Assembly (NCBI RefSeq): GCF_000524195.1
Contig: NW_020170537.1
Location: 81,188 to 145,187, forward strand
Direction: 5' to 3'
Length of the DNA stretch: 64,000 nt
DNA from: Echinococcus granulosus
Taxonomy: Eukaryota > Platyhelminthes > Cestoda > Cyclophyllidea > Taeniidae
How positions within the stretch are numbered: the stretch's first letter is position 1; each line of letters opens with the position of its first letter. The translations under genes and the position numbers were made by a program. This document shows positions 1 to 12,600 of this stretch, piece after piece. The notes below the pieces were generated by a model. That model saw only the letters and a program-made list of their open reading frames with translations. It ran no database searches and had not been told where the DNA came from.

Positions 1-1600
1 TGAGGATTCCCACGCCTTCTTCTGTTTCTCTCAGTGGTGCTGCACCTTCCAGTTCTTTTGCACTCTCTCTAACGCACGTTTTGAGTAGGGTGCTATTGTG
101 CCAGTCAAATTTTAGTGCTCAAAATGCATCACTATATCGCGTTTTTATTTTCGTCTGCAGGAGAGGTGTATCTTTTCTCACTCCCCTTGCCTAGTGTATT
201 GTCACAAAAGTTTCTGCAACAGTAAAATTTGACACTTACAAGGGGGGTAAATATTGTCAAATGAGGTAGATTTTTATTTATTGAAACTCGTGGTGAATTC
301 AAACACTGGGTTGAGGGCGAGTGGTGGGGATTTGACCGAATTTTTCGGTGTGCGAATCCCCATTGCAAAACAGGGGGAAAATCGAAAGATGTATTATTTT
401 CCCCCTCAATGGAAATTTGAATTTCAGAATTCAAAACATGGGCGAAAAAGGTTAGTTAGTACTCATTTGGGATTTGAGCGATACGTCTCAATTCGGAGCA
501 AATTTCCCAGGATTGGAGCACGTGAATCAGGTTGACATGTGACATATTAATCAAAGAGCGAATTATCAAGTTATTCAATCAGCTATTGACCATCAGTCAG
601 TACGAGCAAAAGAGAAATAGCAGAAGTGCGACCCACATCTTCATGGCGCACAGCGGAGAGTGTTAGCTTACCACATGCGAATTCACATGTTAACCGCGTG
701 TCGCTGCCAGCGAGGCTAGAAAAGAGGGTTTTGAATGCGAAGTAAGCTGCATGAGCTGCTGCCTGCACCTGGCAAGAAGTTCATCAGCTATCTCTACTTC
801 TCCTAGACATGAGAACACTTAGTGATGCCAAAGCGCCGTGCCCTTATACTAGTTTCACGCTTGACTTCACATAGACAATGTACAGCTCAACTATTCACTC
901 ATTTTTCCGCATGTTGATCAAATAAACAAATGAGCATTCACTTTGGCTGCATGGGTCCACCACTGACTCGGTGTCTTGCCTTGCCCACCTTTTATTCACC
1001 TTAGAGATGCTCCAATTCACTTGTTTTTGCAGAAGAAAGGTGGTAAACTGACATTTTGTCAGATTTTACTGTTGAGAAGTGCAGTTTTCCATTGTGTGAA
1101 CCAACCTTTTCGATGAACAGCAACAGCATCTGGCTGACTCTCACTTAAAGGGCTACTGGCGGTATAAGGGATTGACTGAGTTAGCTCCCAAACCCCGAAG
1201 GCGTACATGTCTCTGAGACACTAATAGCGTCCGACAAAAGAAGATCGTGTAGAAATCGTAGGCAGAATCTTACTTAGGTCTGCTAGGTGAAAAGGACTCA
1301 AAGCGAGGAGAGCTAATGCCGTAATGCAATTAGAACATGCCTTCCTGTTCTTCAACTACTTCAAACCTCTATTGGATAATGATTTCAAGCAACTTTGAGT
1401 GTTCCTAACTGACAGTACTTGCCAATCCCATAGTTTGTTAAAAAAGGTTGTTTCACTAAGAATTTTCACAACTGAGACAAGGCCGTGCATTCGAATTGGT
1501 GGTGTCTAAAGCCCCCAAGTGCTCTAATAATAGGCTAGGAGTTGGCACTACAAAGCGAGAACTTAAAGGCAAAATCAAGCAGTGATTTGTATCGTTGGGA
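1..1600. other. Non-coding flank, no supported gene
   Basis: I see no coding region with splice sites or family similarity in this stretch. Short open frames at 132-434 (minus) and 254-535 (plus) overlap each other and resemble nothing I know. It may be intergenic DNA downstream of the minus-strand bZIP gene. Confidence 0.5.
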
Positions 1601-1603
1601 AAT

Positions 1604-1609
1604 TTTATT
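1604..1609 (-). terminator. Poly(A) signal of the bZIP gene
   Basis: AATAAA on the minus strand about 160 nt after the bZIP stop codon, in an AT-rich context. The position fits a short 3'UTR. No cleavage site was determined. Confidence 0.4.
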
Positions 1610-1767
1610 TTTGTGCATAAGAGGGCCTCTCAAATCTATGCGTTTTACCAGAAACACATGTTTTTTTCCCAGGAAGTAAATAATATGTACAGTGATGAAG
1701 GGCAAGAGAAGTGGTGAGCATTTCAACCGGAGTCATCGCGCAAATTGTGATGGCGATTACAAACATG

Positions 1768-3298
1768 CTACTGCTGTTGTCTGTAGGCAGTAGTAGAAAT
1801 GAGCCTAATAGCTGCGGATGAGGAGGAAGGAATGGAGTGAGGCGAGGAGGAAGGGGAAAAGCTAGAAGATGTAGATGATTGAAGGATGGGATTGTCAGAA
1901 CAGAGATCAGGGCCTTGCTCCAGGTTATAGGCACTGAGGATCTTTGAGAGGCGCTTTGGAGGCGCGTGTTTCACCTGTTTGAGGAGGCTGTTTAAAAGGT
2001 TTAATTCACGGATTCGAGCCGCTACTGTTGATTGTAGGCTGGAATTTTCGTCTCTAAGGATGGAGAGCCTAGAAAAGGACCACAATTTAACCTGGTCATT
2101 AAGCAAATCCGGTAGGGTGGTCTTTCAGTGGTTTATAGTTTAAGGCCCAGAGCCATGCTTCTGGCCTCCTCGAGATTTAATATTTACTTTAGGAGATGAC
2201 AAAATACATTCAACTTTCTCAAGTGACAAGAAATTGGAATTTTTGGTGAAATACGCAACTGATTGGTGAAGAATCAGCCAATCAATGGTCGAATTTTCGG
2301 CCAATCAAATCTCTATCGACCGCAGACTTGATTTGGAACGAGTGATGACGCGATACACCAGCATAAAATTCCCAAAATAAACCACCTCTAACTGATCTTA
2401 TTCCCATATTTCCATGTTAATTAACCGAGCGCATTCCAGACACTGGTATGTGGCTATTCTTGGCGATAACACCGTATTTTTGGCTATTTAAATAAAGGAT
2501 AATGCTATTTACCATGCGGATCTCCTGTTAAGATACTTAATTGTGTCATATTCTACTGAAAAGTGGCATTGTTTGACACCAGATAGTACCAGAAATACAT
2601 TTGATCACAAGATATTGCGACGATCAAGCACGAATTTTCGAGACCTAAAGCAGGCTCCAAAAGTCCTACAAGGAGCGCGTAGCTTTCTTATGGTTCATTT
2701 TAAAAAATGCGCGTGATTGATTTGCATTTCTATGTGCGACTGGGTTGAAAGCCGCCAATGCTTCCAACTTGCTCTTGTAACTGCTGTCAAAAGCGGATTG
2801 CCATGACAACATGCTAAAGCACGCTCAAGCATGAAATTGCGTTTTCCAAACCCTTTTTAAGTACGGTACGAGAAATTGTATTCTATTGTACAGTTTATGC
2901 CAGAATATATTGTTTTCGCTTCCTAGTGAGGATGTAAGAATAGCAGTTTATGACGAGGGATTATTACGAACTGTATCATCCCAATGTCGTACTTACGTTT
3001 TGATAACCTCGTTCTGCTTAGCCCGCTGTTTCTCTCGCGACTTTCGCACAGCGATGTTATTTCGTTTACGAAGAGCGATGTACTTCTCCTCTTCCATGTG
3101 GAGTGCACTAGTTGGTTTTCCTCGCATTGCCTTGGCGCTTCCACCATCACCACCACCACCACCGGCAGTGGCAGTGGCAGCAGCGGCAGCAGCACCAAAA
3201 GAAACGCTTCTGCCTATTGTGGGCTCCATCTTGATGGCTCCATCTGCCAAACTCTTCTGATGTTGCTGCTGATGTCGTGCGTAATCGTCGCTTGACAT
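1768..3298 (-). CDS. C/EBP-like bZIP transcription factor
   Basis: Nuclear DNA-binding regulator of the CCAAT/enhancer-binding protein class. Two coding exons on the minus strand, 3298-2997 and 2068-1768, joined in phase 2 by a GTAAGT...CTAG intron, give 200 aa. Exon 1 carries an acidic start, a Gly/Ala-rich stretch and the basic region RKRNNIAVRKSREKQRAKQN, whose NNIAVRKSR core is the C/EBP signature. The leucine zipper runs straight across the splice junction (LSILRDENSSLQ, then IRELNLLNSLL), which strongly supports the join. The C-terminal 50 residues are Ser-rich. The start at 3298 was chosen because it follows possible acceptors; in-frame upstream ATGs (3352, 3406) would lengthen the N-terminus. 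A minus-strand AATAAA lies at 1609-1604. Ordinary C/EBPs have longer activation domains, so upstream exons cannot be excluded. Confidence 0.86.
2069..2996 (-). other. Intron of the bZIP gene, with CCAAT boxes
   Basis: The 928-nt intron has donor GTAAGT and acceptor TTTTCTAG on the minus strand. It contains four CCAAT/ATTGG pentamers between 2233 and 2305 (2233-2237, 2262-2266, 2278-2282, 2301-2305), in mixed orientations. Otherwise no feature was seen. Confidence 0.7.
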
Positions 3299-3365
3299 AA
3301 CTGTAATAAGACCTGCAAAATATACTACACAAGCCGCCTTGCTCCTAAACATCTTCGCTCTACCG

Positions 3366-3407
3366 ATTGGTCTGTCAATTGATTGGCTCTGCCACCCTGG
3401 GACCAAT
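3366..3407 (-). promoter_or_regulatory. Cluster of three CCAAT boxes upstream of bZIP gene
   Basis: ATTGG or CCAAT pentamers sit at 3366-3370, 3382-3386 and 3403-3407, that is 68-109 nt upstream of the chosen bZIP start. Two read CCAAT and one ATTGG on the gene strand. Closely spaced CCAAT boxes in this position are typical NF-Y-type promoter elements. The promoter role is inferred from position only. Confidence 0.5.
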
Positions 3408-6400
3408 CAGATGTGCGAGATGAGTTGGCGTTGGCGGGTGCCACATGCATACTGCCCCGCCGTGTGGAGCCTTTGCTGCGGGATGTTTTGCGTGAAAGGT
3501 GACTTCACGGCAAATGGATTGAATCAATTAATTACTTGACTGATCAAAAAATCTGATAGTTTTTTCCATTTTTGTTTTTGAGAGATTTGCGGACCCGTTC
3601 GATGGAACGTACAGTTGTTTGAAGGTGGAATTAAGACAAAAAATTAGATGACTCTTCGGTATCACCCCCTTTCTGCAGTCAAGAAATTAAATTTTCCCTT
3701 TCATCGGTGGAGTGATTATTTTGACAGTGTCGATGACTTGAGCAGTGGAAATTACAACTGAGAGAGTGTTAGTGAGTAATATCGGCTGGGTCACACACTC
3801 GAAAATGGTGACACCTCCATCCGAACCTATCGGCACTCCATTCTGACGATAAAATAGCGATTTTTTCCTTGTTGAAATTGCTCAAATGTCCCTTATTCAT
3901 ATCGTTTTGTTCTCTGGGTTGCACTGAACGTACCTAGTGGCTGACATTTACCATTCTTTCTTGCTTTCTTTTAACACAGATTCTGGATGGTGGACTCAAC
4001 CTTCTACCCTCAACTCAAGGAAATCCGACGTGTGTGAATGTTTTCCTTTGTATAATGGCCTCCCATTTCCCAAATGTATGGCTATTAAGATCTCTTTTTT
4101 CGAACCAGAAATGGGGCTTTATGTGTTTGGCTCCTTTTGCCTTTCAGCTGCTGTGTTATGTCTGAAATCCCCTGAGAACGGGCTTCAAGGTCTACTGCCT
4201 GTTGGATTTCGCGCTCCCTTTATAAAAACAAGCAAAATAACTTCAAGTTAGTGATTCCCCTATTGATTGACAAGATTAACGGGACCTTACACACTTCGTT
4301 CCCACCGACAACCACTTCGAGAAGCATGTTTTTAGCTTACTTTCAACTGGTACTTCAAAGGTTTTGCATTCCTAGCTAGACACGTGTCAAGTCATCGCGC
4401 CTAGCATAGCCTGAGGAGAAGAAAATCCCTATCGCAATACCTTGGTTTGCTGGTCGATTTTCCCCGATTTAAACTTACTGCAAATTCCTTTCTTCCATTT
4501 TGAGATCCAAGGAATAGAGACTGGTGGAAATGGAGGCGTAGACTAGGCTGAAAAACTGAGGCTTATACGCATTGTGCCAGAGGCGATGAACATGCTCTAG
4601 ACCCACAACCGTCTGCCCCCGCATTCAGCTGGATAGTCAGCCAGCCGACCCCATGGGAATGTAACCTAGCTAACCTTTCATCCAAAGCCACAGAGAGGCA
4701 TAATACTGAGGTCAAAGCTGAAAACACACCAGGGAAGATGTAAGAGAATTAATTTGAGCATCTCGACATAATTTGCTGCAGAACACAAAGGGCACTATTT
4801 GAAGTGGCAGATAGAGTGGTATCTACATGAAGTAGTACTCGTACTGAGAGGTTTAGGGCCGCAACCTTGGAAGGACCACTTTTTATCATAGGCGATATTA
4901 GGTTAAGAACAAAATTAACTTCTTCTAGAAAAGGGGGTTCTTGAATCTAACAAGGCATCTGTCCATCAAAAACCTCCACCTCCTGGTTAAGAAATATGTT
5001 TTCTGTGGCAATCAACTAGCGATAGCAGAAGTTACCACAAACAAATGTCAGGCTGCAAATTAACACTATTTAGAGCAGAGCAAACGCGTAGGTTGTATGC
5101 ATCAATGGAGAAGATCGACACAAGGTGGACCTTAAAGCAGTTTTATCGAAAAGGACTTATTATGAAGTAAAACACATTAAAATATGATTATACAGTAGAA
5201 GGCTTCACCGATTCGAAAAAACTCAGTGTGCTTATTAGCTATTCTCATTGTAAATTCAGCTTTCCTGTAGTTAACAATCATTTATTAATCTTGATGGACC
5301 TTGGTCAACGTAGATACTCTTTCAATCGTTATAAAAGTTGGTCTGTTTGAAGGCCTTAGGTTAAATATGCAAATACCACTTTTATGACAAATCACTCACT
5401 ACGATGGGCTACCTATAAGCCAACTGAGAAATATTATAGCACTTATTAAAATCGAAGACACTTTAAATCATATGTAGGTTTAAAATTGGCGAATCCAAGC
5501 CTGATGTGTTTAAAAATGTGCGCGGGCCATCATTTCGAATTACAGAATGCAAATAGGCGAATAAATAACAGGAAATTAGTGTTTCCAAAGCCATATTTTT
5601 AATGAAACTTTAAAATAATAAATTTCAAATAGTGCCTTATTTAGTTTCTTTCACTATGTGAAATAAAATGAAATAAGATTCACCCTAGTTAGGCAAGTAG
5701 AAAATACTGGGTACAAAGCTACTGCTTAGGGTCATTTGTGCTTTGCGCAGTTAGAAAAAACTTGTCTTATTATAGCCGCTACACGATAGACCTAACACAT
5801 GCTTTATCACTTATCAGATGAGGGTAAAATTTACACTAGTATGTTTAAATCCCTATATTCACATTGCAAAAAAACCAAAAGCGAAAATAAAAAATATTGT
5901 AAACAACAAAAATAATTGTATTTTATTTAAAAATATTCAAGTTTGAGTCTTTTATTTGTTGATGTAAAACATATTTGTTTAAGTTTCCCAATTGTTTAGT
6001 GGATTTTTTTCCTTCAACTTTTGCACGTTCAAAATAAGCCAACTGCGTGAGGTGAGGTCGCGCCTTGCAGTTCTTGTTTTTTATCAGTTTTTTGGGGCGG
6101 TTTTGATATAGATTTTGGAATCATCGAGCCTCATCGGCACTTCGCTGTTAGCCGTGATAAGTTGAACGTGGTACCACTTAGGGGCTTTAGAATGTGATAC
6201 CTTTATTTGTCATTTATACTAAAAATAAAGCAAATTTTTAGCAAACACAGTTAAGGCTTCATTTACACAAATGACATCTACTTTTGGCCGCTTTTTATTA
6301 GGGTGTAAATTTCCACTCTTTTTGTTCGAATGACTTGGGTTTAATAGTGTTATTTTGAAAGCATGTTTGTACCTACCAATGATGTGTCCTAGTAATTGCT

Positions 6401-6604
6401 GGCCTTAATAATGTCATATTTCTTCTAGTTCTGCAATAAAAGTTAATCATTTTAATTATTAAATAACCACTACATATGGGTTGTACCTTTTTATTTGTTA
6501 AAGTTGCTGCCTTTTGGTTGGATTAATTGGACATTGATATAAAATCATTCTGTTGTAATTTTCTCTGTCTGTAGGTTACGGCTCACACATTACTAATTTC
6601 GCAG
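3408..6604. other. AT-rich spacer between divergent bZIP and FoxO genes
   Basis: No coding region is supported. The stretch from about 5,150 to 6,600 is strongly AT-rich, with runs of A and T near 5,860-6,000. The spacer separates two divergently transcribed transcription-factor genes and should contain the promoter or upstream 5'UTR exon of each. No TATA box could be assigned with confidence. Confidence 0.5.
6590..6604 (+). other. 3' splice site upstream of FoxO start
   Basis: TTACTAATTTCGCAG, with a branch-point-like CTAAT and a terminal AG at 6603-6604, lies 69 nt before the FoxO start codon. It implies either an upstream non-coding 5' exon or a spliced-leader acceptor. Confidence 0.5.
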
Positions 6605-6673
6605 AAAGAGGGTTAAGTGCAAGCACGCTCGCATTTGCCATATCAGGTTCTCAAAACGGATTTTCCACCCTCC

Positions 6674-9600
6674 ATGTCCGATTTATTCCGAGGCCGGGCG
6701 TCCACCTGGAGCGCCGGTGCTCCCACCTCGGACCACGACTCTGACGCTCCGAGAGGTTTTCATTACACCGATACGGCGACGGCAACAGCGGCTGCGGCAC
6801 TCGCCCTTCGCAGTGTCACTGCTTCTACCTCCGCCGCCACTACACCCGTCGACCAGCCATCCAACAACAATAACACTGGCGGCGCCGGGGGCTTTCACTA
6901 CTCCCCTCCCACCGCGACCGATCTCGGTACTCAGGAATTCTCTACTTCTCGTCGTCTCGTCGCCGACAAGACTCCTGAATCAACGACCTCTGACTACCCC
7001 CAAAACTTCTTTGCCAACACTGCCTCATCACCATCTCACAGTTCGAGAGACTGGAATGCCAATAGTGGTGGTGGTGGCTTTCAATCCTCCAGTTTTTCAG
7101 TTTTATCCGTCTCCGCTTCGTCACCGTTTGGTCATCATGCAGAAGGTGGTGGTGGCCTTTTAACACCCTGTGGCGGCGGTTACGGCAGCTCATCCCCCTA
7201 TACTAACGGTTCATGTCCCCAACCCCAGCAACAACAGCAACCAGGGCTGCATTCGGGTTCTCCTAGCTCGGTGGGAAGTCAACTATCGATCCCACAGCCG
7301 AATTTGATGAGCGCCCAGGGAGCGATGGCGTCTACAACGACAGCGCCAACAACTGGAGTAGGAGGTTCCACGCCAGCTGCTGCTACTACCGGTGGTGGCA
7401 CTGGTTCCGCTGCTAAGAGGCCGGCGCGCAGAAATCCTTGGGGTTCGGAGACCTACTCGGACCTCATTGCTAAGGCAATTGAATCGTACCCAGAGAAACA
7501 AGCAACGTTACAACAGATCTACGATTACATTTCTACCAACTACACCTACTTCAGGGAGCGTAGTGATCCGCCCGCCTCGGCTGGATGGAAAGTGAGTGCT
7601 GGTTTTTGGGCAAGTGGTAGGCAGCTATGGTGGGATACTTGAATTCTGCAATCTGGTGGCACTGGTGGAGAAGGTTGTCTTTGAAAATCCTGACGGCAGC
7701 TTTGATGGCCTTATGCTTTAATTGAAGACAGAGGTCAGTCACTCAAGTTAACATTATCTTTCTTTTCCCATTTATGCACAATTCGAAAAAAAGGAAGAAG
7801 GGGAGGGAGAGACAGAGAGATGGGATCTGTTTTTTTATCTGCAAATACGATGTTCACGCGGTGTGATATGTGTACTGTGCTAAAAATACGGCACAATGCG
7901 AAAGAAGGTATGAAAAAATGAGTGAATGAACTCTTTGGAATTGCTTGTCTGCAAAGCCTCTCATCATCTGGTGTTCCTGTACACAACTCATTTTTGACCA
8001 GTTTAATTGGTAAATTTTTAAAGTAGGGGTATTTTAGTGTATCTTTCTGGATTGTAGGATCGGGGATTCTGTTGAATCCTGGCCTTGATATACTGTAGGC
8101 ACTAAATGAATCAGAAAGCAAGTGAGGCGTTATCGCATTCACACTGTTCCTTTCAAATGATACATGGGGATGGTCATGGTCTATCGAGTATTCCATTGTC
8201 CCAGAGTCATAGTACGGTTTCACCAAATCCCGGCATTTTATAAGCAAGAAATAAAGCAGAAAACTTTCAGGACATCGTGACCTCTTCGCTGGTCTAATTG
8301 ATAAATTCGGCTTGGTCGACCTGGAATTAATTTTTGTGGAGTCGAGGGTTTTATGACACTGCGACTCTTTGGACACAGAAATAAGCCGGAAAAAGGTACA
8401 GGTTTAGACTTATCCGTCTTCAAGTTACCGGCACCAAGGCAATAATTTTAGCCTATGAGTTCTACATTCAAAATTGCTAGAGTCCCATCAAATTTTGATC
8501 ACATAAACAAATCAAAGGGTTTGTCAAACTCCGGCCAAGTGGACAAGAAACACTAGCTAGTGATGTCGTAAAGTAAACTGGTGTTTCTTTCCTTTTTGCC
8601 ACCCTCCCGACTCAAATTTGAGTTGATTCGGGTTATTTCTGTCAAACTGTTAGTCTCTAGACAAGATCGTTTCGATCTTTTCAACTGATCCTAGTTGAAA
8701 GGGAATGGTCCATCCATCATTTCGGTCTCCCTCCCTGAATCATTTGATTGGATTCAATTTTTGGCCGGAAATGAATCTAAACTCAGTCCTTTGGGATAGG
8801 AATAGGCCACATAAACCCACTTTTGGGCGCGTTGAATGATATATCCACAAGATTATAATGGAATAATTATCAGTCCAGTTTCTTTGAATTCTAACATCGA
8901 CGTTTACAAAGAAGTCATTCAGAATGGCGGAAGAGGTATCAAACACGTTTGTGACCGGTCTAATTGATGAGTTTAGCAAAATGAAATACTAAGTTGATCA
9001 TTTCGGTCCTCCCTCTGCCTCTCTCTCTCTCGGAATCCTAAAGCCAAGAATATTGCTACGTAATCCTAGGATTCCTAGCAAACCCTGATCCTGTAGTGCT
9101 GCACCTATGGAAGGATGAGGCATCAAATAAAGAATACGTTTTCGTAAAAGGTGAGTGGGTTGTCAATCATTTTACCCCCTTCTCCACCCAACGTCGAAAC
9201 GATTTGGAGGTTCTATCAAGCCCTGAGTTATAAAAGGGGTGAGACATCCCCCCTTTTTGATCGGTTCCAAATGGGAATGGTAGGTAGATTCTTTCGGCCT
9301 TTAGGGCGTGAGGATTTACAATTTGGACACGCTGAAGTTAAAAAAGAAACACCGACCACTATTTCCTTGCGGTTCATCTTTGTTTCCTGAAATCAGGGAT
9401 TCAATCAGCAAAAAGCATCGAACCAAGGTGTCTTTAGAAATAGCTTTTGTATATCTTTTACTTTAGTCCCTCTCAAACTTAAAATGTTACATTGATTTGT
9501 GCAGAGTACTGTGATTCCGACATGAAAGGAGCCGGAAAACCACTAAGGCAAAACACACAGTTGCCCGATTTTGGCCGGTTTAAATCATACACTTTCAAAG

Positions 9601-12600
9601 TATGATGTTTATCATCGCATTTTTCCCCCTTCGAATTTCAAAGTTGACTTGCAAGAGTTCGTGGATCTAGCAGACACGAAATAAGGCTGAAAACAAGACA
9701 CATACACGCATAAGGGCTCCTTTGCATTTACGCGTGCGTGTGTGCACCCAATCACTTGAAGGTCACACACTGGAGATATGTGCATGCGCTCTCTTGCAGC
9801 CTCTTCCTCTGCCTATGTCAGTCAAGGTCATTCTGTACTTGTTCGTGGTGCGTGTATGCACACATACACAAGCCTAAATGGGCAAATTTATTTCACATTT
9901 AGCGTTCGTGTGCGTCCCTATGTACATACGAGCGCGTGACACCCCATCCTTGACCCCGTAGTCCTCGCTGCCTCGTAAACATGCCCTTCCGGTTTCAAGT
10001 CACTAGGATTCCTCCTTGTTTTGCTCCGCCTTGAATCAACACGAATCCTTGAGGGTGATGAAATTGCCTTACAGATGCCAAGTTCCTCTCCCTCCTTTTC
10101 TTAGCTTATTCAAAGCCCTCTGTCCCATTTCTACAGAGATGGTTCAGCGGGTAGCATAAGTCTCTATGTAGTGCTGGAGTCGTCACGTATTGTAAGTATG
10201 TGAAAATTTGAGGTTGAACGATTCAGATTAGTCCAGCCTCGTTTGACTTCGGTATCGACACTATCTATAGCTGAGGTTGAGGTAATAGCTCTTCTGCAAA
10301 TTCTACAATTCAGCAACTGGATTCCCTGTCTCTTTGACGCTTTCATGCAGTGTTCAGCCAGTAAAGTCGGGGTTTTGTTCTTTCACAGTGGGTTTACTTA
10401 CTGTTGCCACCATTGTAGCGTTCGAGTTACCTCTGTAGACGTTATCACACTTGAGATACTAAAAGTAGGACTATTACAGACGAACAGACCTCCACACTGG
10501 ATCACATTCAGAGTTTAGTATTGTCAGCATTTCCTTTGTGGGCTTTTTCCATCTGTTTCGGTCTGGTCTGTCCTGGGACGAGCATTATTGTAGAACTCAC
10601 GGTTTGCTGTAATCGCCGAAAGTTGGGGTGATTTAATGAGTGAGTCTCCCCAGATTCAGTCATCCTTGGGGGATGTCTCTCTTGGCAAAATTACTGTGGA
10701 TTCCGTTTACCACTGTCATTAAGGCAACACATAAAGGCATCCCTGACTCAAACAAGCCTTGAAGTAATTTATTGCTAGTACATAGAACGACTAAGCTACT
10801 ACTAAAGACGTATTCACGAAAGGCTCAAAGAACCCGCCTGGTAAATGCAAAAGCAATCTACTGAGAAATGAAGAGAGGTTTGTGGTCAATGCGGGTCATG
10901 TGCTCTGCTTATCTCACTTGACAAGCTACTCATCATCAAGTGCCAACAAAGTTCACCTAATTGGCATCAGGAGAGTTTTTGCCTTTGTTCTCGTCCTCTT
11001 CACCTCAATAAGTTGCTTTGCGTCTCAGAAAAGGTGGAGAGAGGGAGAGGTAAAGTAATCATACTTAATTCTCCCCTCTCCTTCCGCCCACCAGTCACGT
11101 GGCGTTAGGTGAAGTGATTAAATGAATGAATGGGGATGGCGAGAGTCCGGCTCAGGCGGGCACGTGATCTGGTTTGTCCTCGTCGAGCCGCGCTACTACC
11201 GCTAAGACTAACACCGCCACCGAAAGCCTCTACCGTGTGTGTGGGTCTGCCTCTTCTACCTCTCTTGGTGCGTCACCTAATTTTCGCGACCTTGGGCCAG
11301 CCAATAAGCAGGTCGCGTGATGCAACGTAAAGTACTCGTTGCCAAAGTTGCTACGGCTGTAGCGCAGCATAACCAGCGTAGCACGACGCGACGCGTGTCT
11401 TACCTTGTGTCGCCTCTGGTCACGCGACTTGCACACCTACCTACTTGTACCGGATTCACTAATGTTCGCTTCCAACAGCGTGACTACTGCTAGGTAAAAG
11501 TACATTGGGTCAAGGTCTACGGAAGCTATCGTAACCCTTTTTGTTAGTCTCGTGGCTTGATGTTTCTTCCTACCTGATGTGTATCCTATTTTAGTTTGAT
11601 GTTAAATTAATGCATTGTCTGACATCTATTCGTATTTTAATCAAGCTTAACTCGTATAAATGTGCCCTCAGCTCAGTACGGGTGACGAAAACGAAAATCC
11701 GTATAGCTGATCTTAGGGGTCTATCAGCCAGGTAAAAATAAAATTACCACAATTTTTGCGCAATTGTGTGGTGAAAATTTGCTAACTGTTGCCTCCTATT
11801 GCATCAAGTATGTGTGCGTTTAACCAGTAAGGAGAGACGGTAAGGCCGAAGGCGAGGTAACCACAAAGAAAAGTCAACTCTGTATCATCAGTCAATATAT
11901 ATGATAAGCTGAAGAGGACAGTAAGATCCTTCGCTTCCTTCTGATTAGGTAAAACGCTAAAAGCACCGTTAGGATCTAGTCGCTCCCCTATCCACCAATC
12001 ACTCAACAGCTTCTTCCCCTTGGAACGACCTTAAAAAGTACAGACCACGGCGACGAATAACAAGGTCAAGGTCGCTGCCACTACAGCGATTATCGACTGC
12101 TCGCCGAGCCCAACCAAGGCGAATTTTTGGCCCATTGGGCGCGTGGAGTGGGGTGGATGGAGAGGGAATTTCTGCTTTTCTCTACCAGCGTAGTGGCAGC
12201 GGTAGTAGAAATCGGGTGAAAAAGGCCGAGCTTTAGGACAAGGTTGATGTATGCCGCGGCCGCCTGCTGTCGTCGCCACCACCGCTTCTGCTTCTGCTGC
12301 TATTACTACGACGACTCAGAGGCAGTAGCAACAGTCGTTGTCGTGGCCGTCGTCGTGCGTCCTTGTCCAAAAATTGGTCCATTTGTGCGCGTCTTGTCCG
12401 AGCCGTCTACGTTGCCCTGAGCGGCGTTGTGTTAGTAGTAGTGCGTCCGCGCGTGCTTATCTACGTGCGCGCGTGAATACGTGCGTTGAACGGCGCGGTG
12501 CGGATGACAGTCAAAACAATTCGCCCATTGCACCCACATCCACACGCCCACACACCCACCCACCCCGCCTGCCGTTCGCCGCCGGTCGGTGGGTTGGTCC

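Noticed and set aside
7735..8376. 213-codon minus-strand frame inside FoxO intron 1
   Set aside because: No family similarity, no signal, no splice context and AT-rich composition. Length alone is not enough in a 64-kb window.
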